Source: Chromatiales bacterium (GTDB lineage: Bacteria; Pseudomonadota; Gammaproteobacteria; CAMYNG01). From it: a stretch of 42,500 nt of DNA. Positions 17,871 to 27,419 of the stretch are shown here, one piece after another (position 1 is the stretch's first letter; each line of letters opens with the position of its first letter). The translations under genes and the position numbers were made by a program. The DNA is taken from positions 1 through 42,500 of the forward strand of contig JALTLF010000188.1 in assembly GCA_027005735.1 (NCBI GenBank), given 5' to 3'. The notes under the pieces are model-generated. The model was given only the letters and a program-made list of their open reading frames with translations, searched no databases and was not told the origin of the DNA.

Positions 17871-19178
17871 TCAGGCAGTTCCGTGCTTGGTTTCCACTTC
17901 GATACCGATCTTCTTCAGGAAGGGCGTGGGCAGGATGCCGCCGGCACAGACGATCATGGCGTCATTGGGAATGGTGATCAACTTGCCCTCCACGTCGATG
18001 TCCACCTCCCTTTCACGGATCTCCTTGACGTTGGAATTCATCAATACCTGCAGGCGACCGGCCTCTGCCGCCGCCTCAACCTTGTCGCGGTTCTTCGCCT
18101 TGGCGCGGCTAAACGAGGCACTGCGGTAGGAAATGGTCACCGTGGTACCGGGTTCCTCCGCGATGCTGGTGGCCGCCTCAAGTGCGCTGTCGCCACCCCC
18201 CACCACCAGGACGTGCTGGTTGCGGTACTGTTCCGGGTCGATGAGGTTGTAGACCACCTTGGGGACATCCTCGCCCGGCACGCCCAGTTTACGCGGCGTG
18301 CCGCGTCGGCCGATGGCCAGCAGGACGCAACCGGCGGTGTATTCGCCCTTCGTCGTGACGACGCGGAAGAAGCCGTCTTCGCGCTGGATATCGTCCATTT
18401 TCTCACCGTAGTGGATTTTAACGCCGGTGCGCTTCTCCACTTCCTGCCAGAACTTCAACAGAGTTTCCTTGCGTGTCTCGCGAAACTTGACCTTGCCAAT
18501 AATGGGCAGTTTTACCGGCGCGGTCATGACCAGCTTGCCACGCGGAAACTTGAACACCGTACCGCCCAGTGAGTCCTGCTCGACGGTGCGGTAACGCAGT
18601 TTCTTCTCGTGCGCCCCGAGGGAAGCGGAAAATCCGGCCGGACCCGCCCCAATGATGATGATGTCGTACTCGCCCTGGTGCTTCGTGCCGGCGAGTTTTT
18701 TCGCTATCGCCTCCATGGCCTGGCGGCCCTGCTCGACGGCATTGCGGATCAAGCCCATGCCGCCCAGTTCACCGGCAATGAACAGGCCTGGGATATTGGT
18801 CTCGAAATTCGTGTCCACGTGCGGGATATCCACGCCGCGCTTCGCGGTACCGAAGACCAGTGTAATGGCCTTGAAGGGACAGGCGCGGGCACAGGCGCCA
18901 TGACCGATACATTTGGTCGGCTCGATGAGCTGTGCCTTGCCGTTCACCAGGCCAAGGATGGTGCCCTCGGGACAGGCGGTCACGCACGCGGCGCAACCCA
19001 CGCACTGACTGTCATCGATACTCGGGTGCAGGGAGGCCGGTTCCGTCAGGCCCGCTTCCCTGGCTTCCTCGAGTACCGCGACATTGCGCTTTTCCTTGCG
19101 CTTGACGTAGATGTAGTAGCCGCCGATGAGGAGCAGCGGCATGAGCATATACAAGCTTGTAACTAGACCCAGTTTCAT
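17871..19178 (-). CDS. Membrane-anchored ferredoxin-domain FAD/NAD(P)-dependent oxidoreductase
   Basis: N-terminal TM (LGLVTSLYMLMPLLLIGGYYIYV), ferredoxin motifs CVGCAACVTACP and CIGHGACARACP, dinucleotide motifs (IIIIGAGPAGFSASLGA; VLVVGGGDSALEAA), GIEVETKHG C-terminus. Confidence 0.85.
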   Translation of the reverse strand: MKLGLVTSLYMLMPLLLIGGYYIYVKRKEKRNVAVLEEAREAGLTEPASLHPSIDDSQCVGCAACVTACPEGTILGLVNGKAQLIEPTKCIGHGACARACPFKAITLVFGTAKRGVDIPHVDTNFETNIPGLFIAGELGGMGLIRNAVEQGRQAMEAIAKKLAGTKHQGEYDIIIIGAGPAGFSASLGAHEKKLRYRTVEQDSLGGTVFKFPRGKLVMTAPVKLPIIGKVKFRETRKETLLKFWQEVEKRTGVKIHYGEKMDDIQREDGFFRVVTTKGEYTAGCVLLAIGRRGTPRKLGVPGEDVPKVVYNLIDPEQYRNQHVLVVGGGDSALEAATSIAEEPGTTVTISYRSASFSRAKAKNRDKVEAAAEAGRLQVLMNSNVKEIREREVDIDVEGKLITIPNDAMIVCAGGILPTPFLKKIGIEVETKHGTA

Positions 19179-19448
19179 GGCAAGCAAAATGGTTTCACGG
19201 CATGCATACAGGGAGACGGCCACCCGGGCCACAGGCTGACCCGGCCGGGTGCAGCGGTGCCAGTCTACGCAAAACCCCGCGACAAGATGTGGAACCGGTC
19301 ACGTTTCACCTGCTCACTGCCGGGCCACTGCCGGTTTCCCGACACCAGCGCCTGCGCTGAACCATCCACCGGGGTGGCTGTCTCAAGGCGGTAGCATCGG
19401 CCCGCAACAAGGGGTATAACGACAAGCACCGAACGGAGGCCAGGCACC

Positions 19449-20942
19449 GTGAGCGAGCACTTCACCACCCTGTTTACCCTGCTGCAGTATCTCACTTACC
19501 TGTTCGTCTTTATCGTCGGCCTGGGCGTGCTGTGGATCCTCGTCCTCTACGTGATGGACGTGACCCAGAAGCGCAACGCCATCCTGCGCAACTACCCGGT
19601 GGTGGGCCACTTCCGCTACCTGTTTCAGACCCTGGGCAAGTTCTTTCGCCAGTATTTCTTCGCCATGGATCGCGAGGAACTGCCCTTCAACCGCGCCGAG
19701 CGCAACTGGGTCTACCGTGCCTCGCAGAACCAACCCAACACCGCGGCCTTCGGTTCCACGCGCGACCTGCGCCCGCCGGGAACCATCCTGTTCGTCAACT
19801 GCCCCTGGCCCACCCTGGACAAGGACGCCACGCCCACCGCGCCGCGTATCATCGGCCCCGACTGTCCCCAGCCCTATACCGCCACCTCCCTGTTCAACAT
19901 CTCCGCCATGAGCTACGGCGCCCTGTCGAAGCCCGCGGTACGCGCCCTCTCGGCGGGTGCGAAGCTGGCGGGCTGCTGGCTCAATACCGGCGAAGGGGGA
20001 CTCTCGCCCTGGCACCTGGAGGGCGGCGGCGACCTCGTCTTCCAGATCGGTACCGCCAAGTACGGCGTGCGCAATGCCGAGGGTGGCCTCGACGACGAAA
20101 AGTTGCGCGCCGTGGCGGCCCACCCCCAGGTACGCATGTTCGAACTCAAGCTCTCGCAGGGCGCCAAGCCCGGCAAGGGCGGCATCCTGCCCGCCGGCAA
20201 GGTCACCCCGGAGGTGGCCGGTATTCGGGGGATCCCGGTGCATACCGCTTCCATCAGCCCCAACCGCCATCCGGAGATCAGCAGTGAGGACGATCTGCTG
20301 GACATGCTCAACCACATCCGCGAGGTCACCGGCAAGCCGGTGGGCTTCAAGGCCGTCCTCGGCGCATGGGGCTGGCTGGACAGCCTGTTCGAGGCCATCA
20401 ACCGCCGTGGCGCCGACAGCGCGCCGGACTTCATTACCATCGACTCTGCCGACGGCGGTTCGGGCGCGGCCCCGGCGAGCCTGATGGACTACATGGGTCT
20501 GCCCCTGCGCGAGAGCCTGCCCCTGGTCATCAACAAGCTGGGGGAATACGGCCTGCGCGCGCGCATCCGGGTGATTGCCTCGGGGCGGCTGGTGACCCCC
20601 GGTGACGTGGCCTGGGCCCTGTGCGTGGGAGCGGATTTCATCAATTCCGCCAGGGGATTTATGCTGGCGCTGGGCTGCATCCAGGCCATGCAGTGCAACC
20701 GCAACACCTGTCCCACGGGGATCACCACCCATAATCCCCGCCTGCAGAAGGGCCTCAACCCCGCCGACAAGGCCGTGCGCGTGAAACAGTACGTGGAGAA
20801 CATGCGCCACTCGGTGGGCGTCATCGCCCATTCCTGCGGCGTCCACGAACCGCGCCAGTTGCGCCGTTTCCACGCCCGCATGGTGACCGAAAACGGCCAG
20901 TCGAAGCCCCTCGACGAGATCTACGGCCCGGACGTGGAATAA
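19449..20942 (+). CDS. FMN-binding glutamate synthase family protein (GltB central-domain-like)
   Basis: ISAMSYGALSKPAVRALSAGAKLAGCWLNTGEGGLSPWH; DSADGGSGAAP; C-x5-C-x4-C 3Fe-4S motif CIQAMQCNRNTC-PTGITTHNP. Confidence 0.88.
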   Translation: MSEHFTTLFTLLQYLTYLFVFIVGLGVLWILVLYVMDVTQKRNAILRNYPVVGHFRYLFQTLGKFFRQYFFAMDREELPFNRAERNWVYRASQNQPNTAAFGSTRDLRPPGTILFVNCPWPTLDKDATPTAPRIIGPDCPQPYTATSLFNISAMSYGALSKPAVRALSAGAKLAGCWLNTGEGGLSPWHLEGGGDLVFQIGTAKYGVRNAEGGLDDEKLRAVAAHPQVRMFELKLSQGAKPGKGGILPAGKVTPEVAGIRGIPVHTASISPNRHPEISSEDDLLDMLNHIREVTGKPVGFKAVLGAWGWLDSLFEAINRRGADSAPDFITIDSADGGSGAAPASLMDYMGLPLRESLPLVINKLGEYGLRARIRVIASGRLVTPGDVAWALCVGADFINSARGFMLALGCIQAMQCNRNTCPTGITTHNPRLQKGLNPADKAVRVKQYVENMRHSVGVIAHSCGVHEPRQLRRFHARMVTENGQSKPLDEIYGPDVE

Positions 20943-21088
20943 GCCCTTTTCATGACATGGGTCAAATACACCCGCCCGCCGCGCGTATTCCCACCCCGGG
21001 TGCTGGCGTATAATCAAATCCTGATTTACTCCCCTGGTTTACCCTGGGGACAGGCGGGAAGTTGAGGACGCAGCGGAGATCCGCGACG

Positions 21089-22069
21089 ATGAGTGAACTG
21101 GTCGATCCCTTTGGCAGAAAGATCCACTACCTGCGCCTGTCGGTGACGGATCGCTGCGACCTGCGCTGCCAGTACTGCATGCCGGAGGGCTTTTCCGACT
21201 TCGAGGAACCCGAGGACTGGCTGAGCTTCGAGGAGATCACCCGCGTGGTGCGGGCCTTTGCCGAACTCGGCACGCACCGCATCCGCATCACCGGCGGCGA
21301 GCCGCTGGTGCGCAAGGGGATCCCCGAACTGGTGGAAGGCCTGGCAGCCCTGCCCGGCATCGATGATCTCTCCCTGTCCACCAACGCCACGCGCCTGCGC
21401 AAGCTCGCCGGGCCGCTGCACGCCGCCGGCATCCGACGCCTCAATGTCAGCCTGGATTCCCTCGACCCCGATACCTATCGGCGCATTACGAAGGGTCGCC
21501 TGGACAAGGTGCTCGACGGCCTCATGGCGGCGAAGGCGGCGGGCTTCGCGCCCATCAAGATCAACATGGTGGTCATGAAGGGGATCAATGACCACGAGGC
21601 CGAGGCCATGGTGGAATTCTGCATGGAGCACGGCTTCACCCTGCGCTTCATCGAGACCATGCCCGTGGGCGACACCGGGCGCGAAGCCAGCGCGCAGTAC
21701 ATCGGCCTCGATGTCATTCGCGCGCGCCTCGCCGAGCGCTACACGCTTACCGACGGCCACCTCTCCGGCGGCGGCCCGGCGCGCTACGTGCGCGTCAACG
21801 ACAGCCCGCTGCACATCGGCTTCATCACGCCCATGTCGCAACACTTCTGCGACACCTGCAACCGCGTTCGCCTGTCCGCCGACGGCACCCTCTACCTGTG
21901 CCTCGGCCAGGACGACCACTACGCCCTGCGTCCCCTGCTGCGCGCCGGCATCGGCGACGCCGAGCTGCGCGAACACATCGCCCACGCCATCTCGCTGAAG
22001 CCGGAACGCCACGAGTTCCGCGAGGCCCCCGGCAAGGTGGTGCGTTTCATGTCCATGACCGGCGGCTGA
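21089..22069 (+). CDS. moaA: GTP 3',8-cyclase (molybdenum cofactor biosynthesis)
   Basis: Radical SAM CDLRCQYCMPEGF, RITGGEPLVRKGI, C-terminal CDTCNRVRLSADGTLYLCLGQ. Confidence 0.95.
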   Translation: MSELVDPFGRKIHYLRLSVTDRCDLRCQYCMPEGFSDFEEPEDWLSFEEITRVVRAFAELGTHRIRITGGEPLVRKGIPELVEGLAALPGIDDLSLSTNATRLRKLAGPLHAAGIRRLNVSLDSLDPDTYRRITKGRLDKVLDGLMAAKAAGFAPIKINMVVMKGINDHEAEAMVEFCMEHGFTLRFIETMPVGDTGREASAQYIGLDVIRARLAERYTLTDGHLSGGGPARYVRVNDSPLHIGFITPMSQHFCDTCNRVRLSADGTLYLCLGQDDHYALRPLLRAGIGDAELREHIAHAISLKPERHEFREAPGKVVRFMSMTGG

Positions 22070-22130
22070 GCCGGCCGGGGGACAGGGAATTTTTTTGCCT
22101 CCCATGGTCTAACTGGCGAACCCACAGGAA

Positions 22131-22658
22131 GTGAGCGCCATGACCACAACAAAGATACGGTTTTTCCCCCTTCTGTTCCTTGTGCTCGCCTTCGCCCCCG
22201 GCGGGGCCGCGCTGGCCGCCGACTTCACCACCGTCGAACAGGTGCTCGCCGCCGACACGCCACCCGACGGCGTGGTCTTCGAGATCGCCACCGCCGATGA
22301 CGACGCCCTGGAGTGGGCCATCCCCATCGTGCGCCGCGAGGCCGCGCGCCTGCGCAAACAGTTTCCGCAACTGGACATCGCCCTCGTCACCCATGGCGAG
22401 GAACAGTTTGGCCTGCGGAAACAGGAGGGCGACGCCGTGCCCCGGCTACAGAACCTGGCCCGCGCGCTGGTGGAAGACGACGGCATCCAGCTCCATGTCT
22501 GCGGCACCTTCGCCGGCTGGCGCGGCCTCAGCGAGGAAGACTTCCCCGACTTCATCGACGTCGCCGCCGCCGGCCCGGCCCAGGTCAACATGTACCGGGA
22601 GCTGGGCTTCGTCGTCATACTGGTGCGTCAGGACGATGACGATGAATATGATATGTAG
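22131..22658 (+). CDS. Exported DsrE-family-like protein
   Basis: Signal peptide followed by a DsrE-like fold pattern (LDIALVTHGEEQFGL...LHVCGTFAGWRGLSEEDFPDFIDVAAAGPAQVNMYRELGFVVILV). Confidence 0.65.
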   Translation: MSAMTTTKIRFFPLLFLVLAFAPGGAALAADFTTVEQVLAADTPPDGVVFEIATADDDALEWAIPIVRREAARLRKQFPQLDIALVTHGEEQFGLRKQEGDAVPRLQNLARALVEDDGIQLHVCGTFAGWRGLSEEDFPDFIDVAAAGPAQVNMYRELGFVVILVRQDDDDEYDM

Positions 22659-22691
22659 GAAAACCCGGGACAGACCACGTTTTTCTGTCTG

Positions 22692-23105
22692 CTACCTGCA
22701 GTCTCCCAGGCGCCGACCACTAAGGCCGGTCACCACGGTGAGGGAACCGGCGGGGCCGTTCATCACCATCTCCATGCTGCCCTGCATGCTGTCACCGTTG
22801 AACTCCATGTGACCGCTGCCGTTTGCCTTGCCGTTGGGCGTATCGCAGGTCATGGTCCATTCCAGGCGATTACCGCGCGCCCCGTTGCTCCTGACCTTGC
22901 AACCCTGCGCATTGGCCGTCTGCGGCACCATGTTCTCCGCAGAGAGGCACTCCTGCTGTGTCTGGGGCGGGACGGCCGTGGGCATGCCGGTAATACTGAC
23001 TGTCATGGTGATTTGCCACAGGCCGGTACGGATCTCCGCCGCGGCCACGCCACTCGTCATCACAAGAGCCAGTATCAGAAGTAAACTCCATCGCATTGGG
23101 GACAC
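22692..23105 (-). CDS. DUF3617-like exported protein
   Basis: Signal peptide, EIRTGLWQITMTVSITGMP, conserved Cys spacing typical of DUF3617. Confidence 0.65.
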   Translation of the reverse strand: MSPMRWSLLLILALVMTSGVAAAEIRTGLWQITMTVSITGMPTAVPPQTQQECLSAENMVPQTANAQGCKVRSNGARGNRLEWTMTCDTPNGKANGSGHMEFNGDSMQGSMEMVMNGPAGSLTVVTGLSGRRLGDCR

Positions 23106-23213
23106 TCTCCCTGGTTACGTTTTCCAGTATATCGTCAGCCAATCTTAGCGGAAAAACCGGGACAGTCCGCGTTTTTCTGCCGAGAAAACGTGGTCTGTCT
23201 CTGTATCCTCTCC

Positions 23214-23708
23214 TTATAGGAACAGGTACAGCAGGCCAAAGATGGCCGCCATGAAAGCCAGTACCATGGCCATGGCCAGAATCATTTTGATCACAAAGGC
23301 AAGAAGATCGATGAAAATGGCACCGGCGGCCGCGCCCCCCATGGCGCCCATGAGCAGGAGCCCGCCTTGCGCCCCTTTGACCCCCGCGACCGTCAGGCCC
23401 ACGACCGCGCCGATGATGGCGAGAACGACTTTGCTTCGCCGCGGGAGGCGCGCAAACAGCGCATCCACACGTTCCGACATGGCATCGAGCCATTCATCGA
23501 ACGCACCCGCCGAGCTGCCGGTGCCTCCCGACGACGATGAGGTCTGTATACCATTCCGCCTGCGGCGGTTCTCGTCCTCGCTTTTCTGGATGGCCTTCTC
23601 TTGCTCGCGGCGCCGCTCGGCTTCCTGGTAGCCCAGGTGGCTATAGAGATCATCACCGCCAAAGCCCGCCATGCCTTTGGCGAAATTGTGTGCATCGTTT
23701 TCGTCCAT
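23214..23708 (-). CDS. Hypothetical membrane protein
   Basis: Charged N-terminus, Ser/Gly linker, two C-terminal hydrophobic segments. Confidence 0.55.
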   Translation of the reverse strand: MDENDAHNFAKGMAGFGGDDLYSHLGYQEAERRREQEKAIQKSEDENRRRRNGIQTSSSSGGTGSSAGAFDEWLDAMSERVDALFARLPRRSKVVLAIIGAVVGLTVAGVKGAQGGLLLMGAMGGAAAGAIFIDLLAFVIKMILAMAMVLAFMAAIFGLLYLFL

Positions 23709-23755
23709 CGTGACTCCCCCTTCACTTGCCAGTCTATGTGCCCCCCTCCCGGAAC

Positions 23756-24556
23756 CTATAGCCCATACAACATGCGAATGCCAAGGGCCAGCAGGAAAAT
23801 GGCGAAAAGGCGCTTGAGTACCGGCACCGGCAGGCGGTGAGCGAGGCGTGCACCCAGGGGCGCAAAGAGGATGCTGGTGGCGGCAATACCGAGCAGCGCC
23901 GGCAGGTGGACGAAGCCCGCGCTATACGGCGGCAGTCCGGGCAGCTGCCAGCCGCGCATCACGAAACCCGCCGCACCGGCCACGGCGATGGGCAGCCCGC
24001 AGGCGGCGGAGGTGGCCACCGCATTGCGCATGGGTGTGCCGCGCCACACCAGCCACGGCACGCTCAACGTGCCACCGCCGATCCCCACCAGCGCCGAGAC
24101 GGCGCCAATGACCGTGCCGGCAAGGCCGTGCTCCCAGGCCGATCCGGCCACAGCTCCCGGGGAGGCGGGGGCGCGCGGCTTCATCCCGAAGGCCAGTTGC
24201 AGGGCCACGCCGATCTCGAACAGGGCGAAGAACAGGCGCAGGCCGTCGGTGGCGAAGAAGCCCGCCAGCCAGGCCCCCAGCAGGGCGCCGACGATGATCC
24301 CCGGCGTCAACTGCCAGAACACCGGCCAGCGTACGGCGCCGTGGCGGTGATGGGCGCGCACCGAGGAGAGGGAGGTAAAGACGATGGTGGCCAGAGAGGT
24401 GCCCACCGCCAGATGCATGAGCACGCCCGCATCGAAACCCGCGCGGCTGAACAGGAAGGCCAGTACCGGGACGATGAGGAGCCCGCCGCCCACCCCCAGC
24501 AGGCCGGCAATGACACCGGCAAAGGCCCCGGTCACAAGGTAGGCAAGCAGCTCCAT
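23756..24556 (-). CDS. TauE/SafE family membrane protein (putative anion/sulfite exporter)
   Basis: GAFAGVIAGLLGVGGGLLIVPVL...HLAVGTSLATIVFTSLSSVRAHHRHGAVRW; second half GIGGGTLSVPWLVWRGTPMRNAVATSAACGLPIA. Confidence 0.88.
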   Translation of the reverse strand: MELLAYLVTGAFAGVIAGLLGVGGGLLIVPVLAFLFSRAGFDAGVLMHLAVGTSLATIVFTSLSSVRAHHRHGAVRWPVFWQLTPGIIVGALLGAWLAGFFATDGLRLFFALFEIGVALQLAFGMKPRAPASPGAVAGSAWEHGLAGTVIGAVSALVGIGGGTLSVPWLVWRGTPMRNAVATSAACGLPIAVAGAAGFVMRGWQLPGLPPYSAGFVHLPALLGIAATSILFAPLGARLAHRLPVPVLKRLFAIFLLALGIRMLYGL

Positions 24557-24607
24557 CGGTGCAGTGTAGGGCCGATGAGGCCGCTGGAACAAGCCATCCG
24601 GCGGCGA

Positions 24608-25888
24608 TCAGCGCCACAGGCTGAGCAGCTTGCTGACGACGAAGACCAGGCTGGTGAACAGGCCGAGCCACGGCACCCAGGCGGGAAAGATGCGCGCACC
24701 CAGGGCAACGGGATCGCGGCGCTTGATGCGGATCAGCGACAGGTTGATGAAGATATAGACGATGAGAATGATGAAACTGGTGGTGTCGGCCAGGGCACGC
24801 AGGCCCAGCGGCAGTGCGGCGGCGAGGATCAACACTGACGTCAGCGCGGTCGCCACCATGGGCGTGCGCCGCCCGGGATGGATATAGCTCAGCGCGGCAG
24901 GCAGCCAGCCCCGGCGGCTGATGCCATAGAGGATACGGCTGGCCATGATCATCTGGATCAGCGCGCCGTTGATCACCGCGAACAGACTGATGAGCGTGAT
25001 CAGCCAGGGGTCGCGTCCCGTACCCTGCTCGTAGAGGACCGCCATGGGAGCGGCGCTCTTCACCAGTTCCTCCGGGGGGTGGGCGAGGACGGCGCTGAGG
25101 GCGACGAGGAAATAGAGCAGCGCGGAGACCACGATGGCGATGATGATGGCGCGTGGCAGGTTGCGTGGCGCATCCTTCACTTCCTCGGCGACATTGACCA
25201 TGTCCTCAAAACCGATGAAGGCATAGAAGGCCACGAAGGCGGCGATGAAGATCCCGTGCCAGACGTCGAGGTCGGGCGGCGGAACCAGTTCCCGCCAGCG
25301 AGTCTCCAGATCGGCCAGCGCACCGCCGTTGACGAAAATGATCAACACCAGCCCGCCGAGCTCGATGACGGTCATGATGCTGGCCACCGTGACCGATTCG
25401 CGGATCCCCCACAGGGCAAGACCACCGAGCAACAGGATCGCCGTCACCATGATGGGCACGCGCCCGAGGTACCAGGCATCGGCGACGAACTGGGGCGAGC
25501 TCAGCAGTATGGCGAGTTTCTGCACGTAGCCGACGAAGGCATTGGCCAGCGTCGCGGAGGACACCACCCCGGCGAAGACGATGAGCAGCCCCACGGTGGT
25601 GGACAGGGGCGGCCAGCCCAGGCCCTGTTGCACGTAGACCGCCTCACCCGCGCTCCGGGGGTAACGCGAGGACAGCTCGGCATAACTCAGGCCGGTGAAG
25701 GCGGCGATCACCGCGGCGATGACGAAGGCCAGTGGCGCGTACATGCCGGCGCTGCCCGCTACCTCGCCGATGAGGGAATAGATCCCGGCGCCGAGGATGG
25801 TGCCGAGGCCATAGAAGACCGTCAGGGGCAGGGACAGGCTGCGCCGCAGGGTGGGCGGTTCAACAGACGAGATCGGCTTGGCCACCAC
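24608..25888 (-). CDS. APC-family amino acid permease
   Basis: FYGLGTILGAGIYSLIGEVAG, ELSSRYPRSAGEAVYV, FYAFIGFEDMVNVAEEVKDAPRNLPRAI; about 12 hydrophobic segments. Confidence 0.85.
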   Translation of the reverse strand: MVAKPISSVEPPTLRRSLSLPLTVFYGLGTILGAGIYSLIGEVAGSAGMYAPLAFVIAAVIAAFTGLSYAELSSRYPRSAGEAVYVQQGLGWPPLSTTVGLLIVFAGVVSSATLANAFVGYVQKLAILLSSPQFVADAWYLGRVPIMVTAILLLGGLALWGIRESVTVASIMTVIELGGLVLIIFVNGGALADLETRWRELVPPPDLDVWHGIFIAAFVAFYAFIGFEDMVNVAEEVKDAPRNLPRAIIIAIVVSALLYFLVALSAVLAHPPEELVKSAAPMAVLYEQGTGRDPWLITLISLFAVINGALIQMIMASRILYGISRRGWLPAALSYIHPGRRTPMVATALTSVLILAAALPLGLRALADTTSFIILIVYIFINLSLIRIKRRDPVALGARIFPAWVPWLGLFTSLVFVVSKLLSLWR

Positions 25889-25915
25889 GACAGTCTATGC
25901 TGCCTGGCGCAGGCC

Positions 25916-27280
25916 TTACTTGATCCAGATCGTCTTGATGTTGACGAACTCGTGGATGCCGTGATGCGAGAGCTCGCGTCCGTAACCCGAGTTCTTGACG
26001 CCGCCGAAGGGCAGGCGGGGATCACTCTTGACCATGCCGTTGACGAAACAGGCGCCGGACTGGAGTCGCCGCGCGAAGGACTCGCCGCGCTTGTCGTCGG
26101 TGGTCCACACGCTGCCGCCCAGCCCGAAGGGGGAATCGTTGGCGATGCGCAGGGCATCGGCCTCGTCGCGCGCGCGAATGACGATGGCCACCGGGCCAAA
26201 GAGTTCCTCGCTGTAGGCACGCATGCCGGGGCTGACACGGTCGAGGATGGAGGGCTGGTAGAAAGCGCCATTACCTTCCCCCGGCGCACAACCGGTGACG
26301 GCCACCGCGCCAGCGGAGACGGAGTCGCTCACCTGCTGGTGCAACTCGTCGCGCAGGTCGCTGCGCGCCATGGGCGCCAGCGTGGTATCGGGATCCGTGG
26401 GATCGCCCATCTTCAGGGCCTCGACGCCGGCCTTGAAGCGCGCGACGAAGTCCTCGGCAATGGCATCGACGACGATGAAACGCTTGGCGGCAATGCAACT
26501 CTGGCCGGCGTTGAGGAAACGTGATGCCACGGCATTGTTGACGGCGAGATCGAGATCGGCATCCTCCAGCACCACGAAGGCATCCGAGCCGCCCAGCTCC
26601 AGCACCGACTTCTTGACGCAGGCGCCGGCGGTAGCGGCCACCTGGCGGCCGGCCGGTTCGCTACCGGTCAGCGTCACGGCATGCACACGCGGATCCTCGA
26701 TGACGGCTTTCACCTTGCCGGCACGGATCATCAGGGTGCGGAACACGCCCTGGGGAAAGCCCGCCTCGTGGAAGACCTCTTCGATGGCCAGCGCGCACTC
26801 GGGGACGTTGGAGGCGTGCTTGAGCACGCCGGTGTTGCCCGCCACCAGCCCGGGCGCGGCGAAACGGAACACCTGCCAGAAGGGAAAGTTCCACGGCATC
26901 ACCGCCAGCACCGTACCCAGCGGCTGGTAGGCGACGAAACTGCGCCCCGCGTCGCTCTCGATGATCTCGTCGGCGAGAAAGGCGGCACCGTTGTCGGCAT
27001 AGTAGTCACACACCAGGGCGCACTTCTCCACCTCGGCGACCGCCTCGCGGGTGAGCTTGCCCATCTCGCGGGTGATGAGGCCGGCATAGTGATCCTTGCG
27101 ATCGCGCAGGACCTGCGCCGCCCGGCGCATGAGCGCACAGCGCTCCTCGATGGGCGTGGCGGCCCATGCCGGCGTGGCGGCGGCCACCTCGGCCAGCGCC
27201 GCGTCCAGGGTTTGATCATCCCAGTCGGGGAATTCTGCGAGGGTTTCGCCACTGGCGGGGTTGACGACGACAAAGCTCAT
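25916..27280 (-). CDS. NAD(P)-dependent succinate-semialdehyde dehydrogenase family protein
   Basis: MPWNFPFWQVFRFAAP, TGSEPAGRQVA, VLELGGSDAFVVLEDADLD, NAGQSCIAAKRFIV catalytic Cys, FGGVKNSGYGRELS. Confidence 0.9.
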   Translation of the reverse strand: MSFVVVNPASGETLAEFPDWDDQTLDAALAEVAAATPAWAATPIEERCALMRRAAQVLRDRKDHYAGLITREMGKLTREAVAEVEKCALVCDYYADNGAAFLADEIIESDAGRSFVAYQPLGTVLAVMPWNFPFWQVFRFAAPGLVAGNTGVLKHASNVPECALAIEEVFHEAGFPQGVFRTLMIRAGKVKAVIEDPRVHAVTLTGSEPAGRQVAATAGACVKKSVLELGGSDAFVVLEDADLDLAVNNAVASRFLNAGQSCIAAKRFIVVDAIAEDFVARFKAGVEALKMGDPTDPDTTLAPMARSDLRDELHQQVSDSVSAGAVAVTGCAPGEGNGAFYQPSILDRVSPGMRAYSEELFGPVAIVIRARDEADALRIANDSPFGLGGSVWTTDDKRGESFARRLQSGACFVNGMVKSDPRLPFGGVKNSGYGRELSHHGIHEFVNIKTIWIK

Positions 27281-27419
27281 GTAGATTCCTTCTTCATTAT
27301 GAGGTGATGCCCTACAGTATAGACGCTTGAAGGTAAAAGTGGTTCCCGCAGCCATTACCGCGCCCGTCGTGATGGTATGGGCTCGTGCACCATCCGGGCG
27401 CAGTGGGTAAGATAGCGTG

